Shown: positions 55,329 through 63,218, numbered from the stretch's first letter. The stretch: DNA of 64,000 bases from Paenibacillus sp. R14(2021) (GCF_019431355.1 NZ_CP080269.1:2356001-2420000), one strand, 5' to 3'. The notes: generated from the letters alone by a model not told the origin. Translations and numbers: made by a program.

Positions 55329-55784
55329 TTACAGAACGGATCTGAACAATTTAATATAATCGACGCTGACAGGCTCGCCGCCGACCGCGCGAATCTTCGC
55401 GTTGATTTGACCGCGATGATATTGGCCGTGCATCGCGACATGCGTCAGTATGTCCCGGATCGACGCTTGATAGGGTCGGCCGGGGTAGCCGTAAATGACC
55501 ATCTCGTCCAGCCGCTCCGGTGACAGCGCGTCGAAGTAAGCTGTATAGGCCGCCCGGTTCGCCTTCGCCGCCTTGGCGCAGTCGTCGAGATTGTCTTCCG
55601 GCCAGATCTCCAGCTGCTCGATGGACTGTCCCTTCAGCCGCACCATCCAGACTTGTTCACCGCGCAGCACATGCGCGTACAGCCTGATCGCCTCGGCATT
55701 CGTGCCGCCGCCGGCTCGCAAGGCTTCCAGCATACCTTCATCTGACCTATACATATGATCGAGCAGCTTCCGAACGGTTTCCAT
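55329..55784 (-). CDS. DinB-family protein
   Basis: A 151-residue four-helix metalloprotein with TAAGGAGGCGG before the ATG at 55784. The putative metal histidines are His12-region (LLDHMYRSDE), and the pair in LTHVAMHGQYHRGQINAKIR near residue 118-127, the most typical DinB motif. It differs from the other DinB gene at 4.4 kb. It may be a thiol-dependent transferase; the substrate is unknown. Confidence 0.88.
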   Translation of the reverse strand: METVRKLLDHMYRSDEGMLEALRAGGGTNAEAIRLYAHVLRGEQVWMVRLKGQSIEQLEIWPEDNLDDCAKAAKANRAAYTAYFDALSPERLDEMVIYGYPGRPYQASIRDILTHVAMHGQYHRGQINAKIRAVGGEPVSVDYIKLFRSVL

Positions 55785-55879
55785 ACCGGTGCCGCCTCCT
55801 TATCGTTCAGATCTGCTATACGCGCTCTCCTTCTTGATTCAGCGTTCCCCGATTCAAGCCGCCTATGCGGGCAGGCGTC

Positions 55880-56950
55880 TTAATGCCAGGCTTGCTTTCC
55901 GGATACGACTGCCGTGCCTTCTGCTATCGACTGCTGCATCAGCAGATTTAAGTAGTGATCCTGCGACGCTTCCGCCAAGCTGTAGAATGACGGTCCCCCC
56001 TGCACGTATTCACCCATCTTGACAAGCGAAGTCGCGATAGCGATCTCGTCGTCAGACAGCCGCGCGGGAACGAACGGGTTACGGTACAGCCATTCGGACC
56101 CGAGCAAAATCCCGCCGTAGGTGAAGCCAAGCGTGTTGCCTTCGAATCCGTTGTCGACCCGCCGCAGCTTCGCGAGCAATGGCGTTTGGAAATCCGCCAG
56201 CCATGCCGCTTCGTCGTTCGATACTTCGCCGCGGCTTCCCCGCACGAGCACCCGCTCCCGGCGGATGAACGAGAAATATTGATCGCCGGTGAAGTCCAGC
56301 AAGCCCAGCTTGTCCCCGAATCGGAACGTCACGATATCCTGCGCCGATTCCTTGACGATTTCCTCCTTCGGCGGACCGTTCCTGCCCGGCCCCTGCACGA
56401 TCGGGGAAACAAATCGTTGTCCCGTAATGACCGCTTCCTCGAAGGCTACGTCCAGCAGGTGACGCATCAGGCTGATGCCGTGATAGCCGTGGGCAGCAGA
56501 TACCTGCGCCTGCGTAATCAGTCCCAGCTTACCTGACCGCGCGAGCGTAATCCGCGCCGCATGCATGGGCTGAAACAGCAGCTGCTCGGCCACCTGCACC
56601 TTCGCCTTGCCGCCGACGGCTTGATACAGCTTCGTCAAGCCGGCCAGATCCGGGGCCGGCGGCGTCTCCGCCAGAACCGGCACGCCGCGCTGCGTCAGCG
56701 CTTCGATGTAGACCGGGCAGCTTTCCCACGGCACGGATACGACGACGAAGTCAAGCTTTCCATCCGCGAGAAACGTATCCAGATCGTGAAAGGTTTCAAC
56801 GCCCCAACGCCCACGAAGCTCGTCTGCCGTCTCTTCGCGGCGCACCAGCATGCGGCTCACTTCGAACCGCTCCGGCAGCTCCTGCGCAATGCGCAGATAG
56901 AAATCCGCTCGCCAGCCGTGCCCGATGATGCCGAATGTTATTTTCCCCAT
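55880..56950 (-). CDS. Gfo/Idh/MocA-family oxidoreductase
   Basis: A 356-residue dehydrogenase-like protein with AGAGGAG before the ATG at 56950. ITFGIIGHGWRADFYLRIAQ is the nucleotide loop, unusual in having GHGWRA where most members have GxGxxG/A. The expected EKP motif is replaced by VLAETPPAPDLAGL (ETP, no Lys), and YHGISLMRHLLDVAFEEAV replaces the usual D-x-G-x-H helix. The catalytic Lys thus appears missing, so it may bind rather than turn over sugar. It is not linked to transporter genes. Confidence 0.8.
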   Translation of the reverse strand: MGKITFGIIGHGWRADFYLRIAQELPERFEVSRMLVRREETADELRGRWGVETFHDLDTFLADGKLDFVVVSVPWESCPVYIEALTQRGVPVLAETPPAPDLAGLTKLYQAVGGKAKVQVAEQLLFQPMHAARITLARSGKLGLITQAQVSAAHGYHGISLMRHLLDVAFEEAVITGQRFVSPIVQGPGRNGPPKEEIVKESAQDIVTFRFGDKLGLLDFTGDQYFSFIRRERVLVRGSRGEVSNDEAAWLADFQTPLLAKLRRVDNGFEGNTLGFTYGGILLGSEWLYRNPFVPARLSDDEIAIATSLVKMGEYVQGGPSFYSLAEASQDHYLNLLMQQSIAEGTAVVSGKQAWH

Positions 56951-57031
56951 ATCATCAGACTCCTCTTCGCGTTCTATAATTATGCATAAAAAGACCCGTT
57001 GAATAAATTCAACCGGTCTTCTCCTGTACGC

Positions 57032-57703
57032 TTAATCAAAATCCTTCTTCGTCCACTCGTCTTCCGGCATATGCATGCCTTCTTCGGAGAACCGCTGCTC
57101 GGCGAATGGATCCGCTTCGTTGTGGAACCCGTTGCGCTCCCAGAAGCCTGGCCGGTCCTCGGTCATGAATTCGATTCGGCGCACCCATTTGGCGCTCTTC
57201 CAGAAGTACCGGTGCGGGACGAGCGTCCGCAGCGGCCAGCCGTGCTTCGCCGTCAGCTGCTCTCCCGCATAGCGGTAGGCCAGCATGACGTCGTCCATGA
57301 GCAAGTCGGACAAAGGTACATTCGTCTCATAGTCGGGATCCGCGTGAAACATGACGTACTTCGCGCCGGGTTTGACGTTAATCAAGGCAAGCAGGTCCCG
57401 GAACAGCACGCCCTCCCACTCCGTATCCAGCTTGGTCCACCGCGTCACGCAGTGAATGTCCGACTGCGTCTTCGTCACGGGGAGGGCCAGAATGTCATCA
57501 TAGGTAAACGTGCGTTCTTCCTCCACTTCGCCGCAGATCGTCAGCGTCCAATCGTTCAGATCGTAAACGGGCACTTCCCCCTCGTGGAGAATGGGGAATT
57601 TCTCGGTCATCGTTTGGCCGGCCGGAATACGATCCTGCCATTCCGAATTGGAATTGGATGCGACCGCCTTCGCATTTTTCAATCGCTCTGCTTTATTATG
57701 CAT
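57032..57703 (-). CDS. Sulfite-oxidase-fold molybdopterin oxidoreductase
   Basis: A 223-residue oxidoreductase-molybdopterin-domain protein, start 57703 with AGGAG. SDIHCVTRWTKLDTEWEGV (about residue 88-106) carries the Cys that would bind molybdenum. DYETNVPLSDLLMDDVMLAY and KHGWPLRTLVPHRYFWKSAKWV are typical pterin-binding stretches. It lacks the dimerisation domain of eukaryotic sulfite oxidase and any Tat signal, so it would be a cytosolic YuiH-like enzyme. Its substrate and electron partner are unknown. Confidence 0.85.
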   Translation of the reverse strand: MHNKAERLKNAKAVASNSNSEWQDRIPAGQTMTEKFPILHEGEVPVYDLNDWTLTICGEVEEERTFTYDDILALPVTKTQSDIHCVTRWTKLDTEWEGVLFRDLLALINVKPGAKYVMFHADPDYETNVPLSDLLMDDVMLAYRYAGEQLTAKHGWPLRTLVPHRYFWKSAKWVRRIEFMTEDRPGFWERNGFHNEADPFAEQRFSEEGMHMPEDEWTKKDFD

Positions 57704-57845
57704 ATCTAAGGGCTCCTATGTTTGCTGCGCATTTTATTTCTATCCTAGTACACAGGCAAGGAGCTTGTCAAAAAGAAATCGCCTTCACCGTTATCGCCGG
57801 CAGAGCATCCCTGAAGGTACGAGCGATCAGCGCGTAAACGCAGAA

Positions 57846-57887
57846 AGCGAGAAGCCCCCCGCCTCGCAAGGCGGAATTCTTCTCGCT
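57846..57887 (-). terminator. Terminator-like hairpin after the peroxiredoxin gene
   Basis: AGCGAGAAG pairs with CTTCTCGCT, with an inner CCGCC/GGCGG stem. The T-run is weak (CTTTC). It would end the trxB-glutaredoxin-peroxiredoxin operon. Confidence 0.6.
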
Positions 57888-57932
57888 GTATGTGCTGGGC
57901 AGCCTCAAAAGTTCGCTGTACGGTCGATTTAA

Positions 57933-58493
57933 TTAAAGCGTCTTATCGCCGGGCTTCCAGTTGACCGGGCACAGGCCGCCGGATTGAAGCGCTTGGAGCA
58001 CGCGCATCGTCTCTTCGACGCTCCGGCCGACGTTCATGTCCGTAACCACTTGATAGCGCAGAATCCCTTCCGGGTCGATAATGAACAGGCCGCGGTGGGC
58101 AGCGCCTGACTCGTCCAAAATACCGTAGGCGTGCGCGGTCTCCTTCGTGAAATCGGAAGCGATCGGGAAGCGGATAGCGCCGATCCCGTTGCGGTCAACC
58201 GGCGTTTCAATCCATGCGCGATGCGTATATACGCTGTCGACGGAAGCGCCGACAATCTCGCAGTCGAGGTTCTTGAATTGCTCGTAGCTGTCGCTGAAGC
58301 CGACGATCTCGGTCGGGCAGACAAAGGTGAAGTCATACGGCCAGAAGAACAATACCAGCCACTTGCCGCGGTAATCCGCAAGCGAGACCGTTTCTTCTAG
58401 GGTTTCCAGGTTCTTCGTGGACGGCAGTGTAAATTCCGGTGCGGGCATACCTACTTTGGCGAAAGGATAGACGGTTGTTAAAGCATTATTCAT
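57933..58493 (-). CDS. 2-Cys peroxiredoxin (AhpC/Prx1 type)
   Basis: A 186-residue thiol peroxidase with GGAGG before the ATG at 58493 (a longer frame to 58568 overlaps the glutaredoxin gene). WPYDFTFVCPTEI contains peroxidatic Cys59, and GGLCPVNWKPGDKTL contains resolving Cys near residue 175. It reduces H2O2 and organic peroxides. Being the third gene after trxB and a glutaredoxin-like gene, it probably draws electrons through that pair, an arrangement that replaces AhpF. Confidence 0.92.
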   Translation of the reverse strand: MNNALTTVYPFAKVGMPAPEFTLPSTKNLETLEETVSLADYRGKWLVLFFWPYDFTFVCPTEIVGFSDSYEQFKNLDCEIVGASVDSVYTHRAWIETPVDRNGIGAIRFPIASDFTKETAHAYGILDESGAAHRGLFIIDPEGILRYQVVTDMNVGRSVEETMRVLQALQSGGLCPVNWKPGDKTL

Positions 58494-58548
58494 TGTTGGT
58501 AAAACCTCCTGATTGGGTATTTGAGTTGGTTTGGCTTGGGTAGTGGGG

Positions 58549-58797
58549 CTACGCTTGGCGTTCAGCAACGGCGCGTGTCAGCTGCGTACGGTTAAAGCCT
58601 AGAATGTTGGTCTTACCGATTACAGTTACGGGGACGGACCGCATCCCCGTATTCCACAGCTCCTCGGCATACTTCTCTTCAAGGTCAATGTTGCGTTCCT
58701 CGTATTCGACGCCGTTCTCGCTCAGAAACGACTTCACCTGCTTGCAATAATTACAGTGCGTGCTGGTGTAAATAATAACGGGATCCGTATTCGACAT
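58549..58797 (-). CDS. Glutaredoxin-like protein (NrdH/YruB type)
   Basis: An 82-residue thioredoxin-fold protein with AAGGAGGAG before the ATG at 58797. YTSTHCNYCKQVKSFL places the redox pair at Cys15 and Cys18 with CNYC between. SVPVTVIGKTNILGFNRTQL contains the cis-Pro and the G-F motif. The CNYC centre and short length fit the NrdH/YruB group, which is reduced by thioredoxin reductase rather than glutathione. It lies between trxB and the peroxiredoxin gene and is likely the electron carrier between them. Confidence 0.9.
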   Translation of the reverse strand: MSNTDPVIIYTSTHCNYCKQVKSFLSENGVEYEERNIDLEEKYAEELWNTGMRSVPVTVIGKTNILGFNRTQLTRAVAERQA

Positions 58798-58838
58798 GGT
58801 ACTTCTCCTCCTTCGATAGATAATGGTTAGGCAGGGAA

Positions 58839-59789
58839 TCAAACCGCTGACGCTTCGGCGGAAATAACTTCGGCAGACTCCAGGAATCGCTCGCAATCAA
58901 GTGCGGCCATGCAGCCGGTTCCGGCTGCGCTGATCGCTTGGCGATACCGGTTGTCCTGTACGTCGCCGCAGGCGAATACGCCGGGGATATTCGTCTCAGT
59001 CGTGCCGGGAATGACGGCCAGATAACCGTGATCGTCCGTCGTCAATTGACCGCCGAGAAACTTCGTATTCGGCGTATGGCCGATCGCTACGAATATGCCT
59101 TGTGTCTCGAGCAGTTCTTCTTCGCCGGTCTCATTGTTCAATACCTTTAGACCCTTCACGCCGGCTTCGTCCGCAACCACTTCAAGCGGCGTACGGCCGA
59201 GCGCCCAGCTGATCTTGGCGTTACCGCGTGCACGGTCCTGCATGATCTTCGAAGCCCGAAGCTCGCTGCGGCGGTTGACGATGACAACCTCCGAAGCGAA
59301 GCGTGTCAGGAAGCCCGCTTCCTCCATCGCCGAGTCTCCGCCGCCGACGACGATGATTTTCTTGCCGCGGTAGAAGAACCCGTCGCAAGTGGCGCAGGTG
59401 CTTACGCCCCGGCCGACATTCTCGCGTTCGCCTGGAATGCCTAAGTACTTCGCCGAAGCGCCGGTTGAGATTATCAACGTCTCGGCTTGCAGTTCGCCCA
59501 TTCCTTCGACTTTAAGCGTGAACGGCCGCTTGGACATATCGACCTCGTTCACCCACCCCGTCTTGAATTCGGCTCCGAAGCGTTCGGCTTGCTTACGCAT
59601 ATTGTCCATCAGCTCCGGACCGAGGATGCCGTCCGGGAAACCGGGAAAGTTTTCGACTTCCGTAGTCGTGGTCAGCTGACCGCCCGGCTCGGGTCCTTCG
59701 ATCACGAGCGGATTCAAGTTCGCTCTTGCTAGATAAATCGCGGCAGTCAGCCCAGCTGGGCCTGTTCCGATAATGATTGTTTTACGCAT
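58839..59789 (-). CDS. trxB: Thioredoxin reductase
   Basis: A 316-residue flavoenzyme starting at 59789 behind [33 protein letters not shown] is the FAD loop, [13 protein letters not shown] has the redox Cys132 and Cys135 (CATC), [20 protein letters not shown] is the NADPH loop and [21 protein letters not shown] the second FAD motif. It is first of the three-gene operon with the glutaredoxin-like and peroxiredoxin genes. Upstream there are an extended -10 promoter, a Fur-box-like element and six 11-bp direct repeats, implying stress-controlled expression. It may be a dedicated paralogue rather than the housekeeping copy. Confidence 0.93.
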   Translation of the reverse strand: MRKTIIIGTGPAGLTAAIYLARANLNPLVIEGPEPGGQLTTTTEVENFPGFPDGILGPELMDNMRKQAERFGAEFKTGWVNEVDMSKRPFTLKVEGMGELQAETLIISTGASAKYLGIPGERENVGRGVSTCATCDGFFYRGKKIIVVGGGDSAMEEAGFLTRFASEVVIVNRRSELRASKIMQDRARGNAKISWALGRTPLEVVADEAGVKGLKVLNNETGEEELLETQGIFVAIGHTPNTKFLGGQLTTDDHGYLAVIPGTTETNIPGVFACGDVQDNRYRQAISAAGTGCMAALDCERFLESAEVISAEASAV

Positions 59790-59821
59790 ATTTTGTTCCT
59801 CCAGCTTCATTTTATATTTAG

Positions 59822-59834
59822 ATTTAGTTTAAAT
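59822..59834. promoter_or_regulatory. Candidate Fur/PerR box in the trxB leader
   Basis: ATTTAGTTTAAAT, an imperfect palindrome with ATTTA and TAAAT arms, lies just after the predicted transcript start. It is shared with 12 of 13 bases by ACTTAGTTTAAAT at 61121-61133, in front of the Fur-type gene itself. Confidence 0.5.
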
Positions 59835-59849
59835 ATTTGCTACAAAAAA

Positions 59850-59855
59850 ATCATA
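59850..59855 (-). promoter_or_regulatory. Extended -10 of the trxB operon promoter
   Basis: On the minus strand TGGTATGAT gives TATGAT with an upstream TG one base away. No good -35 exists at 17 bp; the nearest 11-bp repeat overlaps that position (59873-59878). This is the pattern of an activator-dependent promoter. Confidence 0.55.
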
Positions 59856-59875
59856 CCATCCATGCGAAAGACCTG

Positions 59876-59941
59876 CATGAAGGTATGATGAAGAGATCAT
59901 GAATGTATGATGAAGAGAAGATGAAGATCTGATGAAGCGCA
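59876..59941. repeat. Six direct repeats at exact 11-bp phasing upstream of trxB
   Basis: Units begin at 59876, 59887, 59898, 59909, 59920 and 59931, read on the plus strand as CATGAAG, GATGAAG, CATGAAT, GATGAAG, GATGAAG and GATGAAG, each followed by four variable bases. A 7-bp core plus 4-bp gap, repeated every helical turn, is the architecture of OmpR/PhoP-family binding sites. An OmpR-type regulator gene ends 47 bp away. The array runs upstream from the predicted -35 position of trxB. Confidence 0.8.
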
Positions 59942-59951
59942 TTATATTGCA

Positions 59952-59979
59952 GCGTCCCGCGGCAATAGCCGCGGGACGC
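59952..59979. terminator. 12-bp perfect hairpin after the winged-helix regulator gene
   Basis: GCGTCCCGCGGC pairs with GCCGCGGGACGC around AATA. It lies 9 bp past the regulator's stop. No T-run follows on the minus strand, so termination may be partial. Confidence 0.6.
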
Positions 59980-59987
59980 GCTTCTCC

Positions 59988-60725
59988 TTATTCCCCGATC
60001 CGATAGCCAACGCCGCGCACGGTCGTAATGTAAGCCGGTCTTTTCGGGTCGTCGCCGAGCTTCTGCCTCAGGCTGCGGATATGAACGTCAATGGAATTGC
60101 TCCCTCCGAAGTAACCATCGCCCCAGATCGCTTCCATGATGGCTTGACGCGTCATCACGCCGTCCGAAGCGAGCAGGACGCGCAGCAAGTCATATTCCGT
60201 CTTCGTTAATTCGATCTTCGAGCCTCTGTGAAGAACGATCATCCGCTTCAGGTCGATCTCGACGTCCTTGAAGCGCAGCCGGTCGGCCCCCGCTTCCGAA
60301 GAAGCCGCAGGTTTGCTCCGGTCTGCAAGCTCTTGGATTCTGGCAACAGCCGGTTCGAGCTCGCTCGGCCAATTCATGACATGCCCAGCCGGCATCGGAG
60401 AGATCGACTTGTCGCCGATTAAATATAAGGACTCGGCAGCAGCTGCTTCAGCCGAAAGCTCCTCGTCGGTGCCCCACGTCATGTCGACAACGATCAGATC
60501 GTACTGCAGCATGGCAAGTATCGGGTCCTTGGCACTATGGAACATGAGAACGTCATAGCAGCGGGCCATCAGCTCCGAGACGAGCGCCTGCAGACGTGCA
60601 GGGAACGGACTAACGACGACGACCCTTTTCGTTTGCGAACAAAACTCGCCCTCCGGAAAGAGAGACGTGAATGATGCGTCGCTTATCGGGGTTATGAATG
60701 AACTGGATTTTTCGATGTTCTGCAT
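59988..60725 (-). CDS. OmpR-family winged-helix regulator with degenerate receiver
   Basis: A 245-residue regulator. Residues about 30-145 fold like a receiver, and YDLIVVDMTWG offers an Asp in the acceptor position. But the first strand is RVVVVSPFPARLQ, without the acidic pair, and no clear Thr/Ser or Lys follows, so it is likely an atypical, phosphorylation-independent receiver. Residues about 150-245 are a Trans_reg_C winged helix (LRFKDVEIDLKRMIVLHRGS, ELTKTEYDLLRVLLASDGVM, RSLRQKLGDDPKRPAYITTV, RGVGYR). No histidine kinase adjoins. Its start overlaps the upstream Fur-type gene by 34 bp. It likely binds the 11-bp repeat array. Confidence 0.85.
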   Translation of the reverse strand: MQNIEKSSSFITPISDASFTSLFPEGEFCSQTKRVVVVSPFPARLQALVSELMARCYDVLMFHSAKDPILAMLQYDLIVVDMTWGTDEELSAEAAAAESLYLIGDKSISPMPAGHVMNWPSELEPAVARIQELADRSKPAASSEAGADRLRFKDVEIDLKRMIVLHRGSKIELTKTEYDLLRVLLASDGVMTRQAIMEAIWGDGYFGGSNSIDVHIRSLRQKLGDDPKRPAYITTVRGVGYRIGE

Positions 60726-61096
60726 GCTTCACATTCCCCCTTGAACAAGAATTCTTCTTCCTTAATGGAATAACCGGTCTCGGCCTCAATGCGATGAATC
60801 CACTCCTGCGGCGTGGGCGTCATGATCTCGTTCACCGCGCCGCAGGCGACGCAGACAATGTGCTGGTGATCCTCTATCCTGGCATCGTAACGGCTCGCAT
60901 CGCCTTCAAGCCTCAGCTCGCGCAGAAGTCCATGCTCGGTTAGATATCGTAGTGAATTATATACAGTCGCGTAAGCAACGCTTTGGCCTTGGCTCTTAAT
61001 TCGGTCGATCACGTCTGATGCAGTAGGATGATCGTGCGAATTGCTCACGATATCAAGGATTAGCTTTCTTGGCGTAGTCAAACTTTGACGGGACAA
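60692..61096 (-). CDS. Fur-family repressor, PerR-like
   Basis: A 134-residue metalloregulator with TTG start (61094-61096) after GGGGAGGG. The winged helix is LTTPRKLILDIVSNSHDHPT to AYATVYNSLRYLTEHGLLRE. RYDARIEDHQHIVCVACGAV supplies the metal-site Asp/His residues and the first CxxC; GECEAC is the second CxxC, together the structural zinc site. The Asp in R-Y-D at the position of PerR Asp85 favours a PerR-like peroxide sensor over Fur, but I cannot prove it. It overlaps the OmpR-type gene, and both precede the trxB-Grx-Prx operon. Confidence 0.85.
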   Translation of the reverse strand: MSRQSLTTPRKLILDIVSNSHDHPTASDVIDRIKSQGQSVAYATVYNSLRYLTEHGLLRELRLEGDASRYDARIEDHQHIVCVACGAVNEIMTPTPQEWIHRIEAETGYSIKEEEFLFKGECEACRTSKNPVHS

Positions 61097-61120
61097 AGCG
61101 TTTCCCTCCCCATTTTTTAT

Positions 61121-61159
61121 ACTTAGTTTAAATTTAATCCTTACTGACGATTTCGTCAA
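61121..61159 (-). promoter_or_regulatory. Promoter and candidate box of the Fur-type gene
   Basis: On the minus strand TTGACG (61159-61154), a 17-bp spacer and TAAATT (61136-61131) form a promoter. The box ACTTAGTTTAAAT (61121-61133) overlaps the -10, as expected for autorepression, and matches the trxB leader box. Confidence 0.55.
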
Positions 61160-61208
61160 GCGGGCCCCGCCTGTTGGAATCAATAAGCACCATGGTGACC
61201 GCAAAAAA

Positions 61209-61236
61209 CGGCTCCCCCTTCTTCAAGGGAGAGCCG
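61209..61236 (-). terminator. Rho-independent terminator of the ABC exporter gene
   Basis: CGGCTC-x-CCCTT and AAGGG-x-GAGCCG form the stem. A run of six T follows on the minus strand. It lies 14 bp past the exporter's stop. Confidence 0.88.
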
Positions 61237-61249
61237 ATCTAATCAACGC

Positions 61250-62992
61250 TTATACTTGGTATTCGAATGGCTTGGCGTACAGCTGCGCATATGCGCCGCC
61301 GCGCGCAAGCAGCCCTTCGTGCGTGCCTTGCTCGGCAATGCCGTCTTCCGTCAGCACGATTATCCGCCCCGCACCGCGAATCGTAGACAGTCGATGGGCG
61401 ATGACGATCGTTGTACGCCCTCTTGCCAATGCTTCCAGCGATTCCTTGACGATGCTCTCGCTCTCGTTATCAAGCGCGCTGGTCGCTTCATCCAGGATAA
61501 GCACGGGCGGATTCTTCAAGAATACACGGGCAATGCTAAGGCGCTGCTTTTGGCCGCCCGACAATTTGACGCCGCGCTGCCCGATCTCGGATTCATAGCC
61601 GCTCGGCAAGCTCATAATAAAGTCATGGGCATTGGCATGTTTGGCAGCCGCTACGACGTCCGCTTCGCTTGCGGAAGGATTGCCGTAGCGGATATTATCC
61701 AGCACCGTTCCCGAGAACAGGTAAACATCCTGCTGAACGATTCCGATACTGCTTCGCAAGGCATGCAGATCGATCCGGCGGACGTTGACCCCATCGAGCA
61801 GCACCTCTCCTCCAGATGCTTCGTAGAAACGTGGAATCAGCGAGCACAGCGTCGTCTTCCCGGCTCCGGACGAACCGACAAGCGCGACGTACTCTCCCGG
61901 CCTAACCCGCAGCGACAGGTTGACGAATACCGGATTCAAGTGGTCTTCATAGCGGAACGTGACCTGTTTGAATTCAATGTCGCCCCTCACGGCCGGCAAC
62001 GTAACCGCATTCGGCTCGTTCTCGATTTCCGGCTTCATCTCCATTAATTCCATAAAGCGCTCGAAGCCGGTGACGCCTTCTTGCAGCTGCGTACTCATAT
62101 GAACCATTCGCTGAACAGGCTCGATCATGAAGCCGATATAGAGCAGAAACGTCACTAAGTCAGCCAAATCAATTGTCTCATGGACGATACTGGCACTGCC
62201 TAAGACGATTACGGTGATGGATATCAACTGAATAATCGTTTCGAAGCTATTATAAAATAAGGCCTCGGCTTTGTACGTGCTCTTCCGGCTGGCGAGAAAA
62301 CGGTTGTTCTCCAGGTCGAACTTCGCGGTTTCAACGTGCTCGTTGGCAAATGATTTCACGACCCGGATGCCTGATAAGCTGTCCTCGGCCTGCGCGTTAA
62401 TGTCTCCGATCCGCTCCTTGTTTCTTCTTAAGGCTTTGTTTAAGCGCTTATTGAAGTACAAGGATAAGATGCCCATAAGGGGCAGGAAGCAGAATACGGC
62501 GATCGTTAAAGGCGTGTTAATCATGAATAGAATGATAAATGCGCCGATAAAACGGACGGCGTATTTGACGTAATCCTCCGGTCCGTGGTGGTACAGCTCG
62601 GAGACGAGCAGCAGATCGTTCGTAAGACGGGACATCAGCTTGCCTGTCTTCTCTTTATCGTAGAAGCCGAACGAAAGCCGCTGCATATGCGCGAACAGCT
62701 CGCTTCGCATATCGCGTTCCATGCGGGCGCCAATCTCATGCCCTTTGTAATCGACGAAGTAATTCCCGGCATTTTGAATGGCGGTCAGCAGAAGCATCAC
62801 CCCGCCGACGATATAGACCTTCGTTTGTGCTCCAGACAAGTCGCCTGTCAGCACATCCTTCGTGATGTAGCGGACGAGCAGCGGGAATACCAAAGCGGCA
62901 GCAGATACGATAAAGGCACAGCCGAGCACCGCCAGAAACAGTTTAAGATACGGCTTGTAGTACGACATAAATTTTTTTATTGGAAAACGCAT
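61250..62992 (-). CDS. ABC exporter (fused membrane + ATPase half-transporter)
   Basis: A 580-residue MsbA/BmrA-like half-transporter. Six membrane segments lie in residues 1-310 (VLGCAFIVSAAALVFPLLVRYI first). The ATPase has VALVGSSGAGKTTLCSLIPR (Walker A, about residue 372-384), the Q-loop in IGIVQQDVYLFSG, KLSGGQKQRLSIARVFLK (signature), VLILDEATSALDNES (Walker B, D-loop) and VIAHRLSTI (switch His). AAAGGGG precedes the ATG at 62992. It would work as a homodimer exporting lipid, drug or peptide. A candidate 18-residue leader ORF and hairpins lie just upstream. Confidence 0.9.
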   Translation of the reverse strand: MRFPIKKFMSYYKPYLKLFLAVLGCAFIVSAAALVFPLLVRYITKDVLTGDLSGAQTKVYIVGGVMLLLTAIQNAGNYFVDYKGHEIGARMERDMRSELFAHMQRLSFGFYDKEKTGKLMSRLTNDLLLVSELYHHGPEDYVKYAVRFIGAFIILFMINTPLTIAVFCFLPLMGILSLYFNKRLNKALRRNKERIGDINAQAEDSLSGIRVVKSFANEHVETAKFDLENNRFLASRKSTYKAEALFYNSFETIIQLISITVIVLGSASIVHETIDLADLVTFLLYIGFMIEPVQRMVHMSTQLQEGVTGFERFMELMEMKPEIENEPNAVTLPAVRGDIEFKQVTFRYEDHLNPVFVNLSLRVRPGEYVALVGSSGAGKTTLCSLIPRFYEASGGEVLLDGVNVRRIDLHALRSSIGIVQQDVYLFSGTVLDNIRYGNPSASEADVVAAAKHANAHDFIMSLPSGYESEIGQRGVKLSGGQKQRLSIARVFLKNPPVLILDEATSALDNESESIVKESLEALARGRTTIVIAHRLSTIRGAGRIIVLTEDGIAEQGTHEGLLARGGAYAQLYAKPFEYQV

Positions 62993-63007
62993 AAGTTACC
63001 CCTTTAA

Positions 63008-63021
63008 GTGTTTTAGAACAC
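63008..63021. promoter_or_regulatory. Small hairpin next to the ABC exporter ribosome-binding site
   Basis: GTGTT and AACAC pair around TTAG, a few bases upstream of the AAAGGGG site on the minus strand. A longer imperfect pairing between the leader-ORF end (CAAGGGTGTAACAC) and GTGTACCCCCTTG downstream of it is also possible. These could compete, as in leader-peptide control of resistance ABC genes. Confidence 0.35.
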
Positions 63022-63049
63022 ATCCAAGGGGGTACACCGATTATGCACG

Positions 63050-63106
63050 TTAGGTCAGTGTTACACCCTTGTATGCAGCTGCGGTCAGATTCGTCATGTT
63101 TCTCAT
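63050..63106 (-). CDS. Candidate leader peptide upstream of the ABC exporter
   Basis: MRNMTNLTAAAYKGVTLT, 18 codons, with an excellent AAGGAGG site seven bases before the ATG at 63106 and a TAA at 63050-63052. It ends 57 bp before the exporter start. It is neither strongly charged nor hydrophobic, so it does not look like a toxin. The good start signal and the hairpins after it suggest a translated leader that controls the exporter; a secreted peptide is the alternative. Confidence 0.5.
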   Translation of the reverse strand: MRNMTNLTAAAYKGVTLT

Positions 63107-63130
63107 GTTATTGCCTCCTTGTTCTATATT

Positions 63131-63145
63131 ACTTGTAGTATAAGT
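63131..63145. promoter_or_regulatory. Near-palindromic operator candidate at the ABC exporter promoter
   Basis: ACTTGTA-G-TATAAGT is a 7-1-7 inverted repeat with one mismatch. It contains the minus-strand hexamer TATACT, a plausible -10 for the leader-ORF/exporter transcript, so a repressor bound there would block it. No regulator gene is adjacent. Confidence 0.45.
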
Positions 63146-63218
63146 GATTTCTTGTTAGAAGAGAACAGTTAGCTGCGCATGACAAGCTTTGGCTTGAACA
63201 AGCTTCATGCATAAGAAA

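Noticed and set aside
59876..59941. CRISPR array
   Set aside because: The repeat core is only 7 bp with 4-bp gaps; no spacer-sized intervals and no cas genes. It fits a regulator-binding array instead.
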